Below, piece by piece: positions 44,483 through 56,344 of a stretch of DNA of 64,000 nucleotides. Under the pieces are notes generated by a model. The model was not told the DNA's origin, did no database searches, and saw nothing but the letters and a program-made list of their open reading frames with translations. Position numbers and translations under genes: made by a program. This DNA comes from Erinaceus europaeus (taxonomy: Eukaryota; Chordata; Mammalia; Eulipotyphla; Erinaceidae), in the NCBI RefSeq assembly GCF_950295315.1, contig NC_080165.1, positions 7,132,417 through 7,196,416 of the forward strand. The letters run 5' to 3'. The number at the start of each line of letters is the position of its first letter. Position 1 is the stretch's first letter.

Positions 44483-45942
44483 TTTTTTTTTTTTTTCCCC
44501 AATAGATATAATCTGAAGGTTGTAGAGCATGCTACTTAAGGTGTTTGTCTCCTTAGAGAGTTCTGTGAAAGAATTGTTCAGGCAGAACGAGGTTAATATT
44601 TATTAAAGCAATTAGGCTGTGAAAACCTTGAAGCATATCTCCCGCAATCAGCTGTCAATCCAAAGAAGAAGAGACTAAGTGTTTTGAGTAACCTCTGACT
44701 TTTTCAAAAGTTTCAGGTTAATGAGTTCCAAAAAGATTCCATGTGAGATTCATAATATCAAAAGCAATACTCTTAGCCAAGATATTTGAAAGGTCTTTAC
44801 AGATTTGAGTAATTAAGTTTTAATAATACTGTAGGGACAGTCAGCTGAAGCAGATAATTGAGGATGGGAAGGTCAGTGAAAATTGTGACGGAATTGGCAA
44901 ACTATATAAACTTGTAAGAATATATCATCTAGCCAGTAAACTCTAAAAAGTTCAAAGGGAGTTTCCTATGTAGATTTTTTTTCCCCTAAAAGATCTCTGG
45001 CCACAAAATAGACCTTGCATAGGGAAGCCTCAAGCCAAAGAGAAAAAAATTCAAATCACAACTACATTTATAAACTATAATTATATCCATGAGACAGAGG
45101 TAACAGTTTTAAATCTATTTTTCAGCCTACAATGGGACATTAGACAATTTAATCTGGAGCTGTATAAACAGGTGTCCATATACCATATTTTAGATTGATG
45201 GGGGGGGAGGTAGGAGCTTGTTAAGGCCTTGCTAATTTTGCTCCACAATTATTAATTCATGAATACTATAATTTTATTAATGGATCAGTAGCATACTGAA
45301 TGTATAGTCTCTTGAAGTGGAAATTTTAGAGCCTCTTATGGGGTTCTTCTATTTCATATTAATCAGAACTTTCTCTTTGGTCATACAATAGCTATTTGAT
45401 TTTTAATCCTGGTTTTCTTTTTCTTGAAATTATTGGGCTTCTTTGACAAAGTACTCTTTGTGATGTTGGAGAAGTGTCCCTTTGAAACACAATAAAGTTT
45501 GATTACTGTTGGTCTATTTCAAAACATCATTCCTTGCTAGATATCTTCATGATGCTGTCCTTCAACTTCTAGATAGTCAAATTTAAAATACTTTTATAAT
45601 ATTAATAACTAAAGCTGAGTGTTAAAGTGTTACTTTTAACAATTCTTGAACATTAGAGAACCATTTGAAATTTTGTCTATGGTGGAGTAAGAAAGGCATT
45701 TTGTTTCTACAAAATTCTCAAATTTTGAACTACCTTGAAAGCAAACCTAATGTCAAAAACAGCAGCTTTGTCCTTATCTAGGATGTAGGCCCATGTGAGT
45801 CAACCTATAATTTGAATGTTTGAACTGATATAGATAAAAGCATATATATTACTTTGATTTCATCAAAGGTTATTGATATTGCATATCTAGGAAAGCAATT
45901 TTATCTCTCCATTCTAAGCCATCATTGAACCTTGGAATGGCT
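44483..45942. other. 1.5 kb without assignable feature
   Basis: No SINE, L1 or LTR hallmark was recognised and no frame is worth calling. The sequence could be an old, decayed transposable element or unique DNA. Confidence 0.45.
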
Positions 45943-45953
45943 AAAAGGACATT

Positions 45954-46548
45954 CGCATCATCTCCCTAGACAATAACTTGGATCCACCTGCATATCAGAT
46001 ATCAGGCTCAGGGGGAAAAAATAGTATAGTCAATGGACCCTTTGGAACATAGCTAAAATAGGCCTACTAACTATCCACAAAATGAAACGTAGACCCCCAA
46101 ATCATCATCATCTGCACTGTTCCAGCCTTTAGGTTCATAATTAGTCAACAATTTGTTTGGCTTTATATGTTAACTCCTCTTTCAGCCAGCAGGTTCCAGA
46201 TGCTACCATGATGCCAACCGGACTTCCCTGGACAGATGACCCCACCAATGTGTCCTGGAGCCCTGCTTCCCCAGAGCCCTGCCCAACTAGCGAAAGTGAG
46301 AGACAGGCTGGGAGTATGGGCCAATCTGTCAATGCCCATGTTCAGCGGGGAAGCAATTACAGAAGCCAGACCTTCCACCTTCTGCATCCCACAGTGACCC
46401 TGGGTCCATACTCCTAGAGGGATAGAGAATAGGAAAGCTATCAGGGGAGGGGATGGGATACAGAGTTCTGGTGGTGGGAATTGTGTGGAGTTGTAGCCCT
46501 CTTATCCTATGTCAGTATTCCCTTTTCATAAATAAAAATTAAAAAAAG
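45954..46548 (+). mobile_element. LINE-3' family copy, 595 bp, 11-bp TSD
   Basis: aaaaggacatt at 45943-45953 and 46549-46559. The 5' end is at 'cgcatcatctccctagacaa' and the 3' end is 'ataaataaaaattaaaaaaa'. It carries the recurrent plus-strand frame (46157-46417). Confidence 0.94.
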
Positions 46549-46599
46549 AAAAGGACATTGACAGTCTTTCCTTTAGTGTAGTGGTTAGAATCATAAGCA

Positions 46600-46740
46600 T
46601 GGTGGTGATAGCCACTCTATAGCAAAGGTGTCTCTGTCAGGCGTGGGTCCAGGTTCAAGCCCCAGTCCCCACCTGCAGGGACACAGCTTTGGCTGTGATG
46701 AAGCAGTGCTGCAGGTGTCTCTCTTTCTCTCCCTAGCTAA
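46600..46740 (+). mobile_element. SINE-B, partial
   Basis: B-box side 'aggttcaagccccagtcccc', then 'ctgtgatgaagcagtgctgc', ending in CT-rich sequence without a tail. Confidence 0.8.
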
Positions 46741-47430
46741 CGGCTCATAAATAGTTTGGGAAATAGTTTATTAGAAAAAAGATTCAATAGATTTAAATTT
46801 ACTATTGGGTTCAGTTAATTTTAAGATCTTATTCTGCAAAGGGGAAACTTTAATCTCTTGATTACATTTGGAAACCTCCGTGTCACAGTTAAAATAGGCT
46901 TTCATTCTGATTTAGCAATTTCAGTGTCATCACTATCCAATTCAATTTAAGAAAGATAAGATTGGACAGTTGACGAATTCCCCAATGTACCCAGTGATAT
47001 TTCAAATTACTATAATTCAGTCAGTTTAGTTAGAAACGTCCATGTAGAAGGTCCATGTGCCCATAGGGGTTCTTGAGAAACATCCTGAGAAGAATTAGTT
47101 CCAATCCACTTCGTTTATGATTGTGCTGATATTATTATTATTGTTGTTATTATTATTACTATGTAATACCAGGTATTTCCCAAATGACCTTTATAACCCA
47201 TTCCCATTTCCTAGGTAGAAGTCAGGTTAAGGCCAAAACTCGAGTCTTTTTTTTAACAAATATGCAAATGCACATATGAAATCTTCATATGCATGAGAAG
47301 AGCTTACAAGCAAATTCTGAGGACCTCAGATCTGAGGGATATTATTCCCTGGACAAAAACATCTTCTAGAGAAAGTAGCAAGCCAGTGTACATTATGAGG
47401 TATTTTTCTTCCTTCCTTTCTTTTTAAAAT
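46741..47430. other. No gene or recognised repeat
   Basis: Unassigned; a short (att)n-like stretch is near 47135-47160. Confidence 0.5.
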
Positions 47431-47439
47431 GTTCCCCTT

Positions 47440-47840
47440 TATTGGGGGATTAATGTTTTACATTCAACAGTAAATACAGTAGTTTGTACATGCATAACAT
47501 TTATCAGTTTTCTAGATATCAATACAACCCCCACTAGGTCCTCTGTCGTCCTTTTCCAGGACCTGTCCTCTCTCCCCCATCCCCCCACCCACCCCAGAGT
47601 CTTTTACTTTGATGCAATGCACCAATTCCAGTTCACGTTCTACTCGTTTTCTCTTCTAATCTTGTTTCTCAACTTCTGCCTGAGAGTGAGATCATCTCAT
47701 ATTCATCCTTCTGTTTCTGACTTATTTCACTTAACACGATTTCTTCAAGCTCCATCCAAGTTGGGCTGAAAATGGTAAAATCCCCATTTTTTAATAGCTG
47801 AGTAGTATTCCATTGGTATATATACCACAACTTGATGTGC
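47440..47840 (-). mobile_element. L1 3' UTR and last ORF2 codons
   Basis: The minus strand from 47815 reads the MEYYSAIK-type end ('agtagtattccattggtata' on plus). The L1 3' UTR, also seen at 9403 and 21885, follows. Confidence 0.85.
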
Positions 47841-48036
47841 TACTTTCCATTAGTCTCAGAGTGACGGGGAGTTTACTCTTGCTTCCTGACATGGAGTTCA
47901 CATATGCGGAGCTCAATGAAAAAGCACTAAGTTTTCCCAGCACACAGACTTCACTTAAAGACTGAAGTAGGCAAGAGAACACATTCATGGTGTAATTCAC
48001 ATGCACTTCTCTGAATCCAAAGCTTTAGATTGTTCT

Positions 48037-48246
48037 TTCTTTTTTAATATTAGTTTTATTTGTTTATTAGATAGAGGCAGCCAGAAATTGAGAAGTAGGG
48101 GAGATAGAGAGACAGAGAGACACTTGCAGCCCTACTTCAGCACCCTTAAAAGCTTCCCCCCCTGCAGGTGGGGAGGGGGGGCTGGAACCTGCGTCCTCCT
48201 GCATTGTAACGTGTGTGCTTAACCAGATGCACCACCAACTGGCCCC
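48037..48246 (-). mobile_element. SINE-B
   Basis: 'tagatagaggcagccagaaa' to 'gcaccaccaactggcccc'. Contains C- and G-run length changes in the core. Confidence 0.92.
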
Positions 48247-50039
48247 TTTTTAGTTTCCTTTGAATGGGAAATACTATCAGGTTTTTTTTTTCCCCCATGG
48301 GAAATGCAAAACTTGTTGGGTCCTGTAGTTTGCTAGTCTCCCAGCCTAACTTAAACAGAATTCTAAATATTAATGATCACAGTACCTTGGATTTTCTGAG
48401 AAATTCCTACTCTCATTCTGTGCTATGTAATCCTAGTAGCAGAGTACACAACATTCCCCTTTATTTGAAAATATTGCACTAGTTTTAAGACATCCAGTTT
48501 TTTCCCCACACACTGTGTAAGTGATATCTTTCAAAAGTATACAGAGAAAATATATTTTCTCTCATTTAAACTTGATATTCAGAACTTCCAAAAAAAAATC
48601 CCCCCAGACTCTTGAACAAGATGTCACTAATATGAAGGCAAGTATGCTGCCCGTCTCTTCTCTTTGTGACAAAGAGCAATAGGATTGATAGGATAGAGAA
48701 GTTGAACAGGAATGACTTGCCATCCACCACTGCACAGATAATAAACCATCCAGTGATAGACCTTGTGGAGTCCTTAGCTCTCCATAGAAATCTCTGCAAA
48801 CAACTCAGAACCCCAGACTACGTGAGCCCTGATTAACGCCTCTGAAGCTAATGTCTCCTTTGCAGACATTGTCACTTCTCTGTTGTCTTTCTCATCAGGT
48901 GCAGCCAAGCTTTGGTTTTGCCAGTTTCCTTTTTTCCTTTGGGCCAACAACATCATGTCAAGTATAAGAAAAGAGGGCTGGGGACTAATTAGTGTGTCAA
49001 GGGGAACTGTGAGACATAGTAAGAAATTCAGAACCTCATTCTGCCCCCCCCCCATAGAATTGATTTTGCTGTCATCATTTACAAAATGACAGATGGATGT
49101 GCTTTTATTATCGGATGGAGATAAAGCGCTTCCTTTCTACTTGTGATTTGCCACAAATCCTCTTCACCAAATATATATTTCAGAACAGGATTACTTGAAA
49201 ATCCTAGATGTTTTATATAGTTTACTTATGTATGACTATGAAATGAATTGAACTGCATTTGTTTATATGTGTAATTAGGGTAAATTCAGATAAAAGTGAG
49301 GCAAAGGACTTACAATTGGATTAAAGTGTTTGCCAGGAAAATGGCATTTTTTTTTAAAGCTGTGCATTAGGGAGAAAACTTTGCAATATGCTATTACAAG
49401 CAATTTATTTCCATCATTTATTTAGCAGATTGAGTCAGGGATAACGCTTTATTTTTGTTTTTATTTCACTTCTAGCCTGTCTGGCAGAAAGTCTTATTTA
49501 TAGTATAGATAATGATTGCTGATACAAAGTTTTGAGAAAGAGAGAAAAAGAGAGAGAGAGAGAAGGTGCAAAACTGGTTCTCCCTAAAATTTTTCTTCAT
49601 TTAATCTGAGAAGCAAGAAGAAGTGGATTCCTTCTCATTGCTATCTTGTTTTTTGATTGATGTTTGCACCCTTTCCAGTTGGGCACTGATGGTAGAGAAA
49701 AGCAGACTCTCTTGTCAGGGCTTCATTATTCTGAAGTGTTAGGACTTGATTAGATGAATGTTAACTATAAATTTCAGTTGTAACATAACAGTCCCTCTAA
49801 TAATGTTGCTTCCTCCCTTATAATATTAATGAGGGAAAAAATCATGCTTATTCACACCACTGCTGTGAATGGAGTTCATGCTTTCTCTCCAAGCCTATGT
49901 TAGTTTCACCCCACAGCTAGAATATCTTGTAGGAAAACAAACACATGAATGAATGGATGGATGGATGGATGGATGGATGGATGGATGGATGGATGGATGA
50001 ATACAGATGATTGCTGAGTGTTAGATAACGTGGGGTCTT
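48247..50039. other. 1.8 kb without recognised repeats except a (GGAT)n
   Basis: No gene is supported. A 93-codon minus frame (48774-49055) has no motif. (GGAT)n at 49947-50000 and a (GA)n at ~49545-49563 are present. Confidence 0.5.
49947..50000. repeat. (GGAT)n microsatellite
   Basis: A dozen or so ggat units bounded by gaat variants. Confidence 0.95.
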
Positions 50040-50640
50040 TATTTAGAAATTTGTAATTGCTTTTGTAATCAAAAATAAGGCATGTAAACCAAAACTACAC
50101 TGAGATCCCATCTCACACCTGAGAGAATGGCTTCTGTCAATAAAGCAGGAAATGATGGGTGTTGGAGAGATTGTGGAGCATAGGGAATTGTGCTTCACTG
50201 CTGGTGGGAGTGCAGAGTGGTGCAGTCCCTTTAGAAGACTGTATGGAATTGCCTTATGACCCAGTGAAATTCCCTTATGGTATTCCACTCTTAGGCATTT
50301 GTGCAGTGACATCCAATCACGAATGCGTAGGGACATATAAGCGCCAATGTCTATAGCTGCATTGTTCTGGTCACAATAGCCAAAAAGTGGAAACAGCCAA
50401 AATCCCCGTCATCAGATGTCTGGCTAAAGAAGTCATGGAATTTATATTCCATGGAATACTACTCTGCAATCAAAAAAGATGATATTGTGCCCTTTGGGGG
50501 GGGGGATGGTGGATGGATCTGGCGGTGATTATGCTTAGTGAAATAAGTAAAGAGATGAAATAACAACTACCAGATAGCTTCCCTCATATGTGGGACCTAG
50601 AGATTTGATTTACATGGCCTTGTCAAAAGAGTAAATAAAT
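50040..50640 (+). mobile_element. L1 ORF2 C-terminus and 3' end
   Basis: The plus strand includes 'tggggagagattgtggagca'-like L1 text and reads MEYYSAIKKDDIVPF at about 50450. Stops and frameshifts are throughout. It ends 'gagtaaataaataaatagg'. Confidence 0.88.
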
Positions 50641-50654
50641 AAATAGGAAATTGG

Positions 50655-50818
50655 TTGTGGTCCTGGAGGAGGCACAGGGGCTAAAGTGTTGGACTCTCAA
50701 ACATGGGGGCCTGAGTTCCATCTCCAGCAGCGAGTGTTCTGGAGGGATGACTGTTTCTCTTTCTCTCCTCCTCTCTCTCTCATTAGTAAATACATAAATA
50801 AAAAAGAATTTTAAAAAA
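50655..50818 (+). mobile_element. SINE-D
   Basis: 'ggtcctggaggaggcacagg', 'taaagtgttggactctcaaa', 'tgagttccatctccagcag', CT-rich body, (ataa)n-like tail. Confidence 0.85.
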
Positions 50819-51029
50819 GAATAAGGGCAAGGGGGGGATGGAGGGTCCACAGCGCTCTGCTGCACTAAGGTCGTGTGTTGAGTCTGTCTCATTTGTGCCA
50901 CACTCTGGCTGTGTTGACCTGTACACAGACACTGAACATTCTAACTCTGATTTGTTCGTTTTAATGGGGAAATAATACAATACACATCTCCCAGGATATT
51001 TTTAAAGAAAAGATAACATTTGACCTATA

Positions 51030-51125
51030 CTGTGTTTCCTGGAGGACAAGGAGCTTGTCTATACCCCAGAATCTAATTCAGTGCCTGGCACATAACAGGT
51101 GCTCAGTAAAAATCGAGTCAAAAGC
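51030..51125 (+). mobile_element. Ancient L2/MIR-type 3' end
   Basis: 'ggacaaggagcttgtctata' and 'agtgcctggcacataacagg' then 'tgctcagtaaa' is the conserved mammalian L2/MIR end motif. Confidence 0.75.
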
Positions 51126-51197
51126 AAGGAAGGGACAAGGACCTACCAGAAGAGGACATTAGAGAAATGGGTAACAGAGAAAAGCAGGAAACTTCAG

Positions 51198-51330
51198 TGT
51201 GAGAGAGATGGCTGCAGAGATAACTCACTGAGTAGGGCGTATGACTTGCCTGCATATATTTGAGCCTAGGCACCACTGGAGGAAGTTTCTCTCCCTCTCC
51301 CTCTCTCTCTCTCTCTCCCTCCCTCCTTCC
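51198..51330 (+). mobile_element. SINE-E-like copy ending in a microsatellite
   Basis: 'agagagatggctgcagagat', 'gggcgtatgacttgcctgca', 'ggcaccactggaggaagttt', then CT-rich sequence that turns into the pentamer array. Confidence 0.7.
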
Positions 51331-51429
51331 CTCCTCTCCTCTCCTCTCCTCTCCTCTCCTCTCCTCTCCTCTCCTCTCCTCTCCTCTCCTCTCCTCTCCT
51401 CTCCTCTCCTCTCCTCTCCTCTCCTCTCC
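51331..51429. repeat. (CTCCT)n pentanucleotide array
   Basis: About twenty perfect ctcct units. It opens long SPLLS-type frames that are not genes. It is the reverse complement of the array at 61500. Confidence 0.97.
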
Positions 51430-51479
51430 CTTCTCTCTCTCTGAATGAATGTAAATGTCAGCTCAGGAGTGGTGAAATC

Positions 51480-52315
51480 ACCTATGTGTAAGGCCCTTGA
51501 TCTATAAGGAAAGGGAAAAGAGAGAGAGAGAGAAGAGAAAAAAAGGGGGGGTGGACAGCTGTGAAACGTTAGAGTTGATTGGAACCTCCGGTTAAAATCC
51601 TGAAGACACCGTGACCCAGTTTTCCTGCGTTTTAAGGAGTGACTCTTCTGTCGTTTTTACATAAGGGTCACCAGCTAGTACTAAGGCCGCCCAGTGTGTC
51701 TCTGCTTCCTTCAGGCTAGTGCTGTTTCTGGTTTTATCAGTGATTTTTATGAAGCTGCACTGAGAAGTGGTCATGGGCTGTGGACAGCCAGTTCAGAAAG
51801 GTCATCTAATGTCAGATCAGCCCATAGTGCATTGCAAATGAACCTTGATGCGCCACAGTGGCATTTAGGTGATTTATTTATCACAAGTTTTAAAGATTTC
51901 TATCCTATTTCACCCTCCAGTTCTGATATGTTTGGGAGAAATCATATTCCTCTGTTTACATGAAGATCAAGAACTTGATATTCTCAAGGAATTTTCTCAA
52001 AGGATCTACTTTTGATGTTTGTGAGTGCTTCAAAACTGAAAAAAAAGAAAGGTCTGTATTAGTAAAAAAGAAATACAATGGTATAAACAGGAATGGTCAT
52101 TTCATAAAACATCAGTCTAAGAGAAAGCATTTAATTATAATAATCTCCCTTTTAAAAATTTAACATTTGTTTACAGCCAACTAGATCTCAACTAAGATAA
52201 ATAATAAAAGTTTCAAGATTAAAGCAAAATATTTATTTTGAAGACACAGTACTTTGAGCTGATGGAAGACCTGGACATATGTTAGGATTAGAACAATTAA
52301 ATTAGAAGTAGAGCT
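51480..52315. other. No gene or recognised repeat
   Basis: Unassigned; frames of 60-89 codons without motif. Confidence 0.5.
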
Positions 52316-52650
52316 GCCTAGGAGCCCAGTGGTAGCACACTGGGTTAAGCATACATGGGACGAAGCACAGAGACTAACTCAAGGATTCCAGTTTGAGCCC
52401 CTGGGCCCCCACCCGTGGTGGGGGCTCTTCAAAAGCGATGAAGCAGGTCTGCAGGTGTTTATCTTTCTCTGTCTCCCCCTCCTCTCCCCATTTATCTCTG
52501 TCCTATCCAGCACAAACAGCAGCAGCAACAATAACAACAGCAATAGCGACAACAATAATGAAAAAATGACAGCCTCTAGGAGCAGTGGATTCATAATACA
52601 GGGCACTGAGTCCCAGTGTTAATTCTGGAGGGAAGAAAGAAAGAAAGGAG
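52316..52650 (+). mobile_element. SINE-A (long tail)
   Basis: 'gcccagtggtagcacactgg', B-box-like 'cagtttgagcccctggg', module 'aggagcagtggattcataat' to 'ttctggagggaaga', with a gaaa-rich end. Confidence 0.9.
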
Positions 52651-52929
52651 AGAAAGAGGTAGGTAGCGTTGTCATACCCATCCCAGAGGCAATGCCTTCT
52701 CTTTGTGGGTGTTGTCGTTCCAAAAGATGTTTCTTTGCATTAAACTGGTCCAGAACTGCCACCTCCAGACTCTGAGAAGCACAGCAGTTGTCCTGTGTGC
52801 AGTTCACTCCTCTATTCCCTGGGAGAAGCTCTCACACATGAGGTCAAAGCAAAGGAGTGATTGATGGATTCATTCGCAGCAATTCTTTCCATAATCCAGA
52901 TGCTTATTCTTAAGTTTATCAATTAAAAA

Positions 52930-53025
52930 CTTATTTATTTATCATTGGATAGAGACAGAGATAAATTGAGAGGGGAGGGCGGATAGAGACAGGGAGACAT
53001 TCACCTACTTCACCACTCACCTATA
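52930..53025 (-). mobile_element. SINE-B, tail half only
   Basis: 'ttggatagagacagagataa' to 'cttcaccactcacctat'; the tRNA-like head is missing, opposite to normal 5' truncation of a plus copy. Confidence 0.75.
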
Positions 53026-53257
53026 GGGTGTACAAGGTGAGATATTTTCTAATCCCCTTTACCTGCACTGCATTTTCAGATTTCTTGTGTGGGGAAAAAA
53101 ATCATTTGAATGAGCAAAGGAGTTCGGTCTTTCAGAATGGGCGTTCAATAGAAAAAACTGTTAGGAACGGATTAGGCATCTGATACACTATCAGTAGATT
53201 TTATTTAAAAGTTTATCTCTTATTTTAGGACTTTCTTTTAAAGTTTAATTAAAGTAA

Positions 53258-53456
53258 TGTAGTTGAGTTATTTGACAGGGTAAAGAGAAATTGAGAGAGG
53301 GAGGGAAACTAGAGAAGGAGAGAGGAAGAGAGACACGAGCAGGACTTCTTCAGCACTTGTGAACCTTCTCGCCTGCAGATAGGGACCAGGCTCTTGAAGT
53401 GGATCCTTACACACTGTGCCATGTGCACTCAGCCAGGGGCACAACTCCCTGGCCCT
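53258..53456 (-). mobile_element. SINE-B
   Basis: Minus-strand copy ending 'acaactccctggccct'. Confidence 0.85.
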
Positions 53457-53459
53457 AGG

Positions 53460-53577
53460 TTGCTCCATTTCACCACCTGTAAAGCTTCCCCACTGCCTGT
53501 GGGGACCAGGGGGCTTCAACCCAGGTCTTTGCTCTCTGTGATTTGTGTGCTCTACCAGGTATGCCACCACCCAGCCC
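53460..53577 (-). mobile_element. SINE-B core and head only, next to the previous copy
   Basis: Starts within the core ('catttcaccacctgtaaagc') and ends 'tgccaccacccagcccc'. Head-to-core juxtaposition with 53258 gives a dimer-like unit. Confidence 0.8.
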
Positions 53578-53579
53578 CG

Positions 53580-54445
53580 TTAATACCTTTTAATTCAACA
53601 TCTGCTTCGTTCCAGCACTGCATTTGTTAGGCATCTTCAAGCAGAAGAAAGAACTATATTAGTTACAGCAATTGATACATGGGACTGTATTCTAGTTACT
53701 GCCAAGGTGATTGTGAGAGTATGTTCCATGATAAATGAGTTTTTGACATAACACACCAGTCAGATGTGCTTCTGTCTTGTACATTGTGCAGCCTCTTAGA
53801 AATGGCAATGTGACGTTCCATTTTAGTGACTAACTCACTCTATTAGAATGATCAGAGGCGGGTCTTTACAAAGCAAAGCGAGCACATAGTGCCTCTGACT
53901 ATGAAACGTCCTTAGATTCTGCCATTACTCATAGACTCATGACACCGTGTTTCCATGGCCTTATCAAATGGCCTTTCCTCACGCTGAAAGGTCATGTAGC
54001 CTTGGTTCTATTATTCAGAGCTCCGAGATATTGGTTTAGTAATTCTTAACACTATTTCTTCCTATTATTTTGGAAATATGTCACACTGGAAAACTCAGGC
54101 TACAATGTAGCTGGAACATTTGTTCTGAAGGATACTGAGTTTCCAAATTTATCTGTCTTCATAACAGTCCTGTGAGGTAAGAGAATAAAGCAAACATTAC
54201 TGTCCCTTTATACAGATGTGCAACTGAGACTTGGACTGGAAGAAGTTCTTGGGCCCAAGGTCATTTCTAGGTTGATTCATTGACTCAGTGAGTATCTGTG
54301 AGAGAGTAATCATTCTCAGAGTCAAGAATGAAGCTTGTTTTTTTTTCATAATTTATACTTTATGAATTTTCTCAGTGAGTTATATTCCCACCATTTTAAA
54401 AATATACTCAAAAGATTATTGTTTGCCATCTTGATTGGATAGAAA
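53580..54445. other. Mostly unassigned; holds an MIR fragment
   Basis: Unique-looking sequence without a gene; MIR at 54155-54275. Confidence 0.5.
54155..54275 (+). mobile_element. MIR SINE fragment
   Basis: 'ataacagtcctgtgaggtaa', a tatacagatg..caactgag block and 'cttgggcccaaggtcatttc' follow the MIR core order. Confidence 0.75.
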
Positions 54446-54455
54446 GTCAAATGCA

Positions 54456-54709
54456 GGGAGTCAGGTGGTAATGCAGCAGGCTAAGCACAGGTGGCACAAA
54501 GCACAAGGACCGGCTTAAGGATACCAGTTCGAGCCCCCGGCTCCACACCTGCAGGGGAGTCGCTTCACAGGCAGTGAAGCAGGTTTACAGGTGTCTATCT
54601 TTCTCTCCCCCTCTCTGTCTTCCCCTCCTCTCTCCATTTCTCTCTGTCCTGTTCAACAACACTGACATCAATAATAACAATAATAACTACAACAATAAAA
54701 TAAAAGAGT
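54456..54709 (+). mobile_element. SINE-A (short tail), 12-bp TSD
   Basis: gtcaaatRcagg flanks it at 54446-54457 and 54710-54721 (one mismatch, two-base overlap with the SINE start). The head and core are close to consensus. Confidence 0.94.
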
Positions 54710-54871
54710 GTCAAATACAGGCATATTTTAATGCAAGAGTATTATCTATGTTTAGATACTGGCAGCTAATTCAGGTAACAAGTGGATCCTTTCACATACA
54801 GAAACTGAAATGAAATGATAGGTGAATTTTGCTGGCTTGACTATAAACAGACTTAGAAAATATTCACTTTA

Positions 54872-54990
54872 AGCCAGGAGGTAGATAGCATAATGGTTCT
54901 GCAAAGAGACTCTCATACCTGAGGCTATGAAGTTCCAGGTTCAATCCCCTGCAACACCATAAGCCAGAACTGAACAGTGCTCTGCTTAAA
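54872..54990 (+). mobile_element. SINE-C
   Basis: 'gccaggaggtagatagcata', 'gaggctatgaagttccaggt', 'caacaccataagccagaact'. Confidence 0.93.
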
Positions 54991-55068
54991 AAAAAAAAAA
55001 AAAGAAGAAGAAAAGAAAAAAGAAAAGGGGGGAGGAGAAGAAGAAGAAGAAGAAGAAGAAGAAAGAAA
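54987..55068. repeat. A-rich tail turned (GAA)n
   Basis: The poly-A of the SINE-C grades into gaaaag and then (gaa)n at ~55036-55063. Confidence 0.9.
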
Positions 55069-55079
55069 ATATTTCTTTT

Positions 55080-56020
55080 TTTGATTTCCATTAGTCTAAA
55101 CTTTTAATTCTTAAAGCTAATAAAGATTCCATCTCCTACACCTCTTGTCCCCATATTTGTAGATGTCAGTTTACCACTTGTAAGTGTTTGATGATTGACA
55201 AAATTTCAGCCTTGGGTCCATAGAGAAGACTTTTTTTTCTGCAGGATGGCCATCCTCAGAAGAAAGAATTTGGGTCAGTGACAGCAGGTGGGGTATGCAG
55301 TGTTGCATTAATGAAATGGCACCCTATCAAACAGAGATCCTTCAACTCTCTGCTCCAACACAAACACCTGCTCATTAAATCTGTTCATTTTTTTTCCTAC
55401 TTTTTGAAGGAAGGGGTTGGTTGTAAAAAAAAAAAAAAGTCACATTGCATATTTTTGAAGAACATTCCTATCGGTTTTCAAATCTGACTGGATTTAAGAT
55501 CTCTATCACCTAGGGCTAGACAGAACATTAGTAATCACTCTCTTCTAAGCTCTCTGGTCGATGCTTCTACCTTGTGGGTGCTGAGTTGAGAGTGAATGAA
55601 GGGAATTGGAAAAGAAGAAGGAGGTAAATAAATATTCAAATGCACAAGACTTCAAGCCTCACCAAATGTTTCTGTTATCTTTCTGATAAGTAGAAAGTAA
55701 CATGGGTTTGGCACGTTTTTCACTTCTGAAAGAGCATTTCATTTAAGAATAATACTATGGTTCTAATATTGCTCCCTTTTGGACTATCTCAACTCTCCCA
55801 AGGGCTGATTAATAGCACTGAACCTCCATTAGTTCTCATGGCTGCCTTTTCTTCTTCTCCACTTTAACCTTTTGATGAAAGGGGCATTCAAAGGGGAGAG
55901 GTTGTGTTTTCAGTATTGAGACCTCTTCTCCCAGGATATTGGTGTATTTGAGTCTTCGTTTGCAGTGTTAAGTCACTAAGAATTGTCACCTGTCTGGAGG
56001 GTCTGAGAATTCCATACTTT
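55080..56020. other. No gene or recognised repeat
   Basis: Unassigned. Confidence 0.5.
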
Positions 56021-56344
56021 AGGGGGGCCGGGGCCATAGCGCAGTGGGTTAAATGCACATGGCGTGAAACACAAGGACCCGTATAAGGATCCTGGTTCAA
56101 GTCCCCGGCGTCGCTTCACAGGCCGTGAAGCAGGTCTGCAGGTGTCTATTTTTCTCTCCTCCTCCCTGTATTCCCTTCCTCTCTTGATTTCTCTCTGTCC
56201 TATCCAACAAGGACAGCAATAACAACAACAATAATAACAACAACAGTGATAAACAACAAGGGCAACAAAAGGGAAAAAATAGTTTCCAGGGGCAGTGGAT
56301 TCATAGTGCAGGCACTGAGTCCCAGTGATAACCCAGGAAGAAAA
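56021..56344 (+). mobile_element. SINE-A (long tail), core deletion
   Basis: The head 'ggggccatagcgcagtgggt' jumps from 'gtccccgg' to 'cgtcgcttcacaggccgtga', so ~20 nt of core are lost. The module ends 'cagtgataacccaggaag'. Confidence 0.9.

Noticed and set aside
48774..49055. 93-codon minus frame as a possible exon
   Set aside because: No recognisable family, no flanking exon and no codon-level signal that can be argued from one sequence.
51241..51448. Long Ser/Leu/Pro frames
   Set aside because: Translation of the CTCCT pentamer array; the same applies to 61391-61671.
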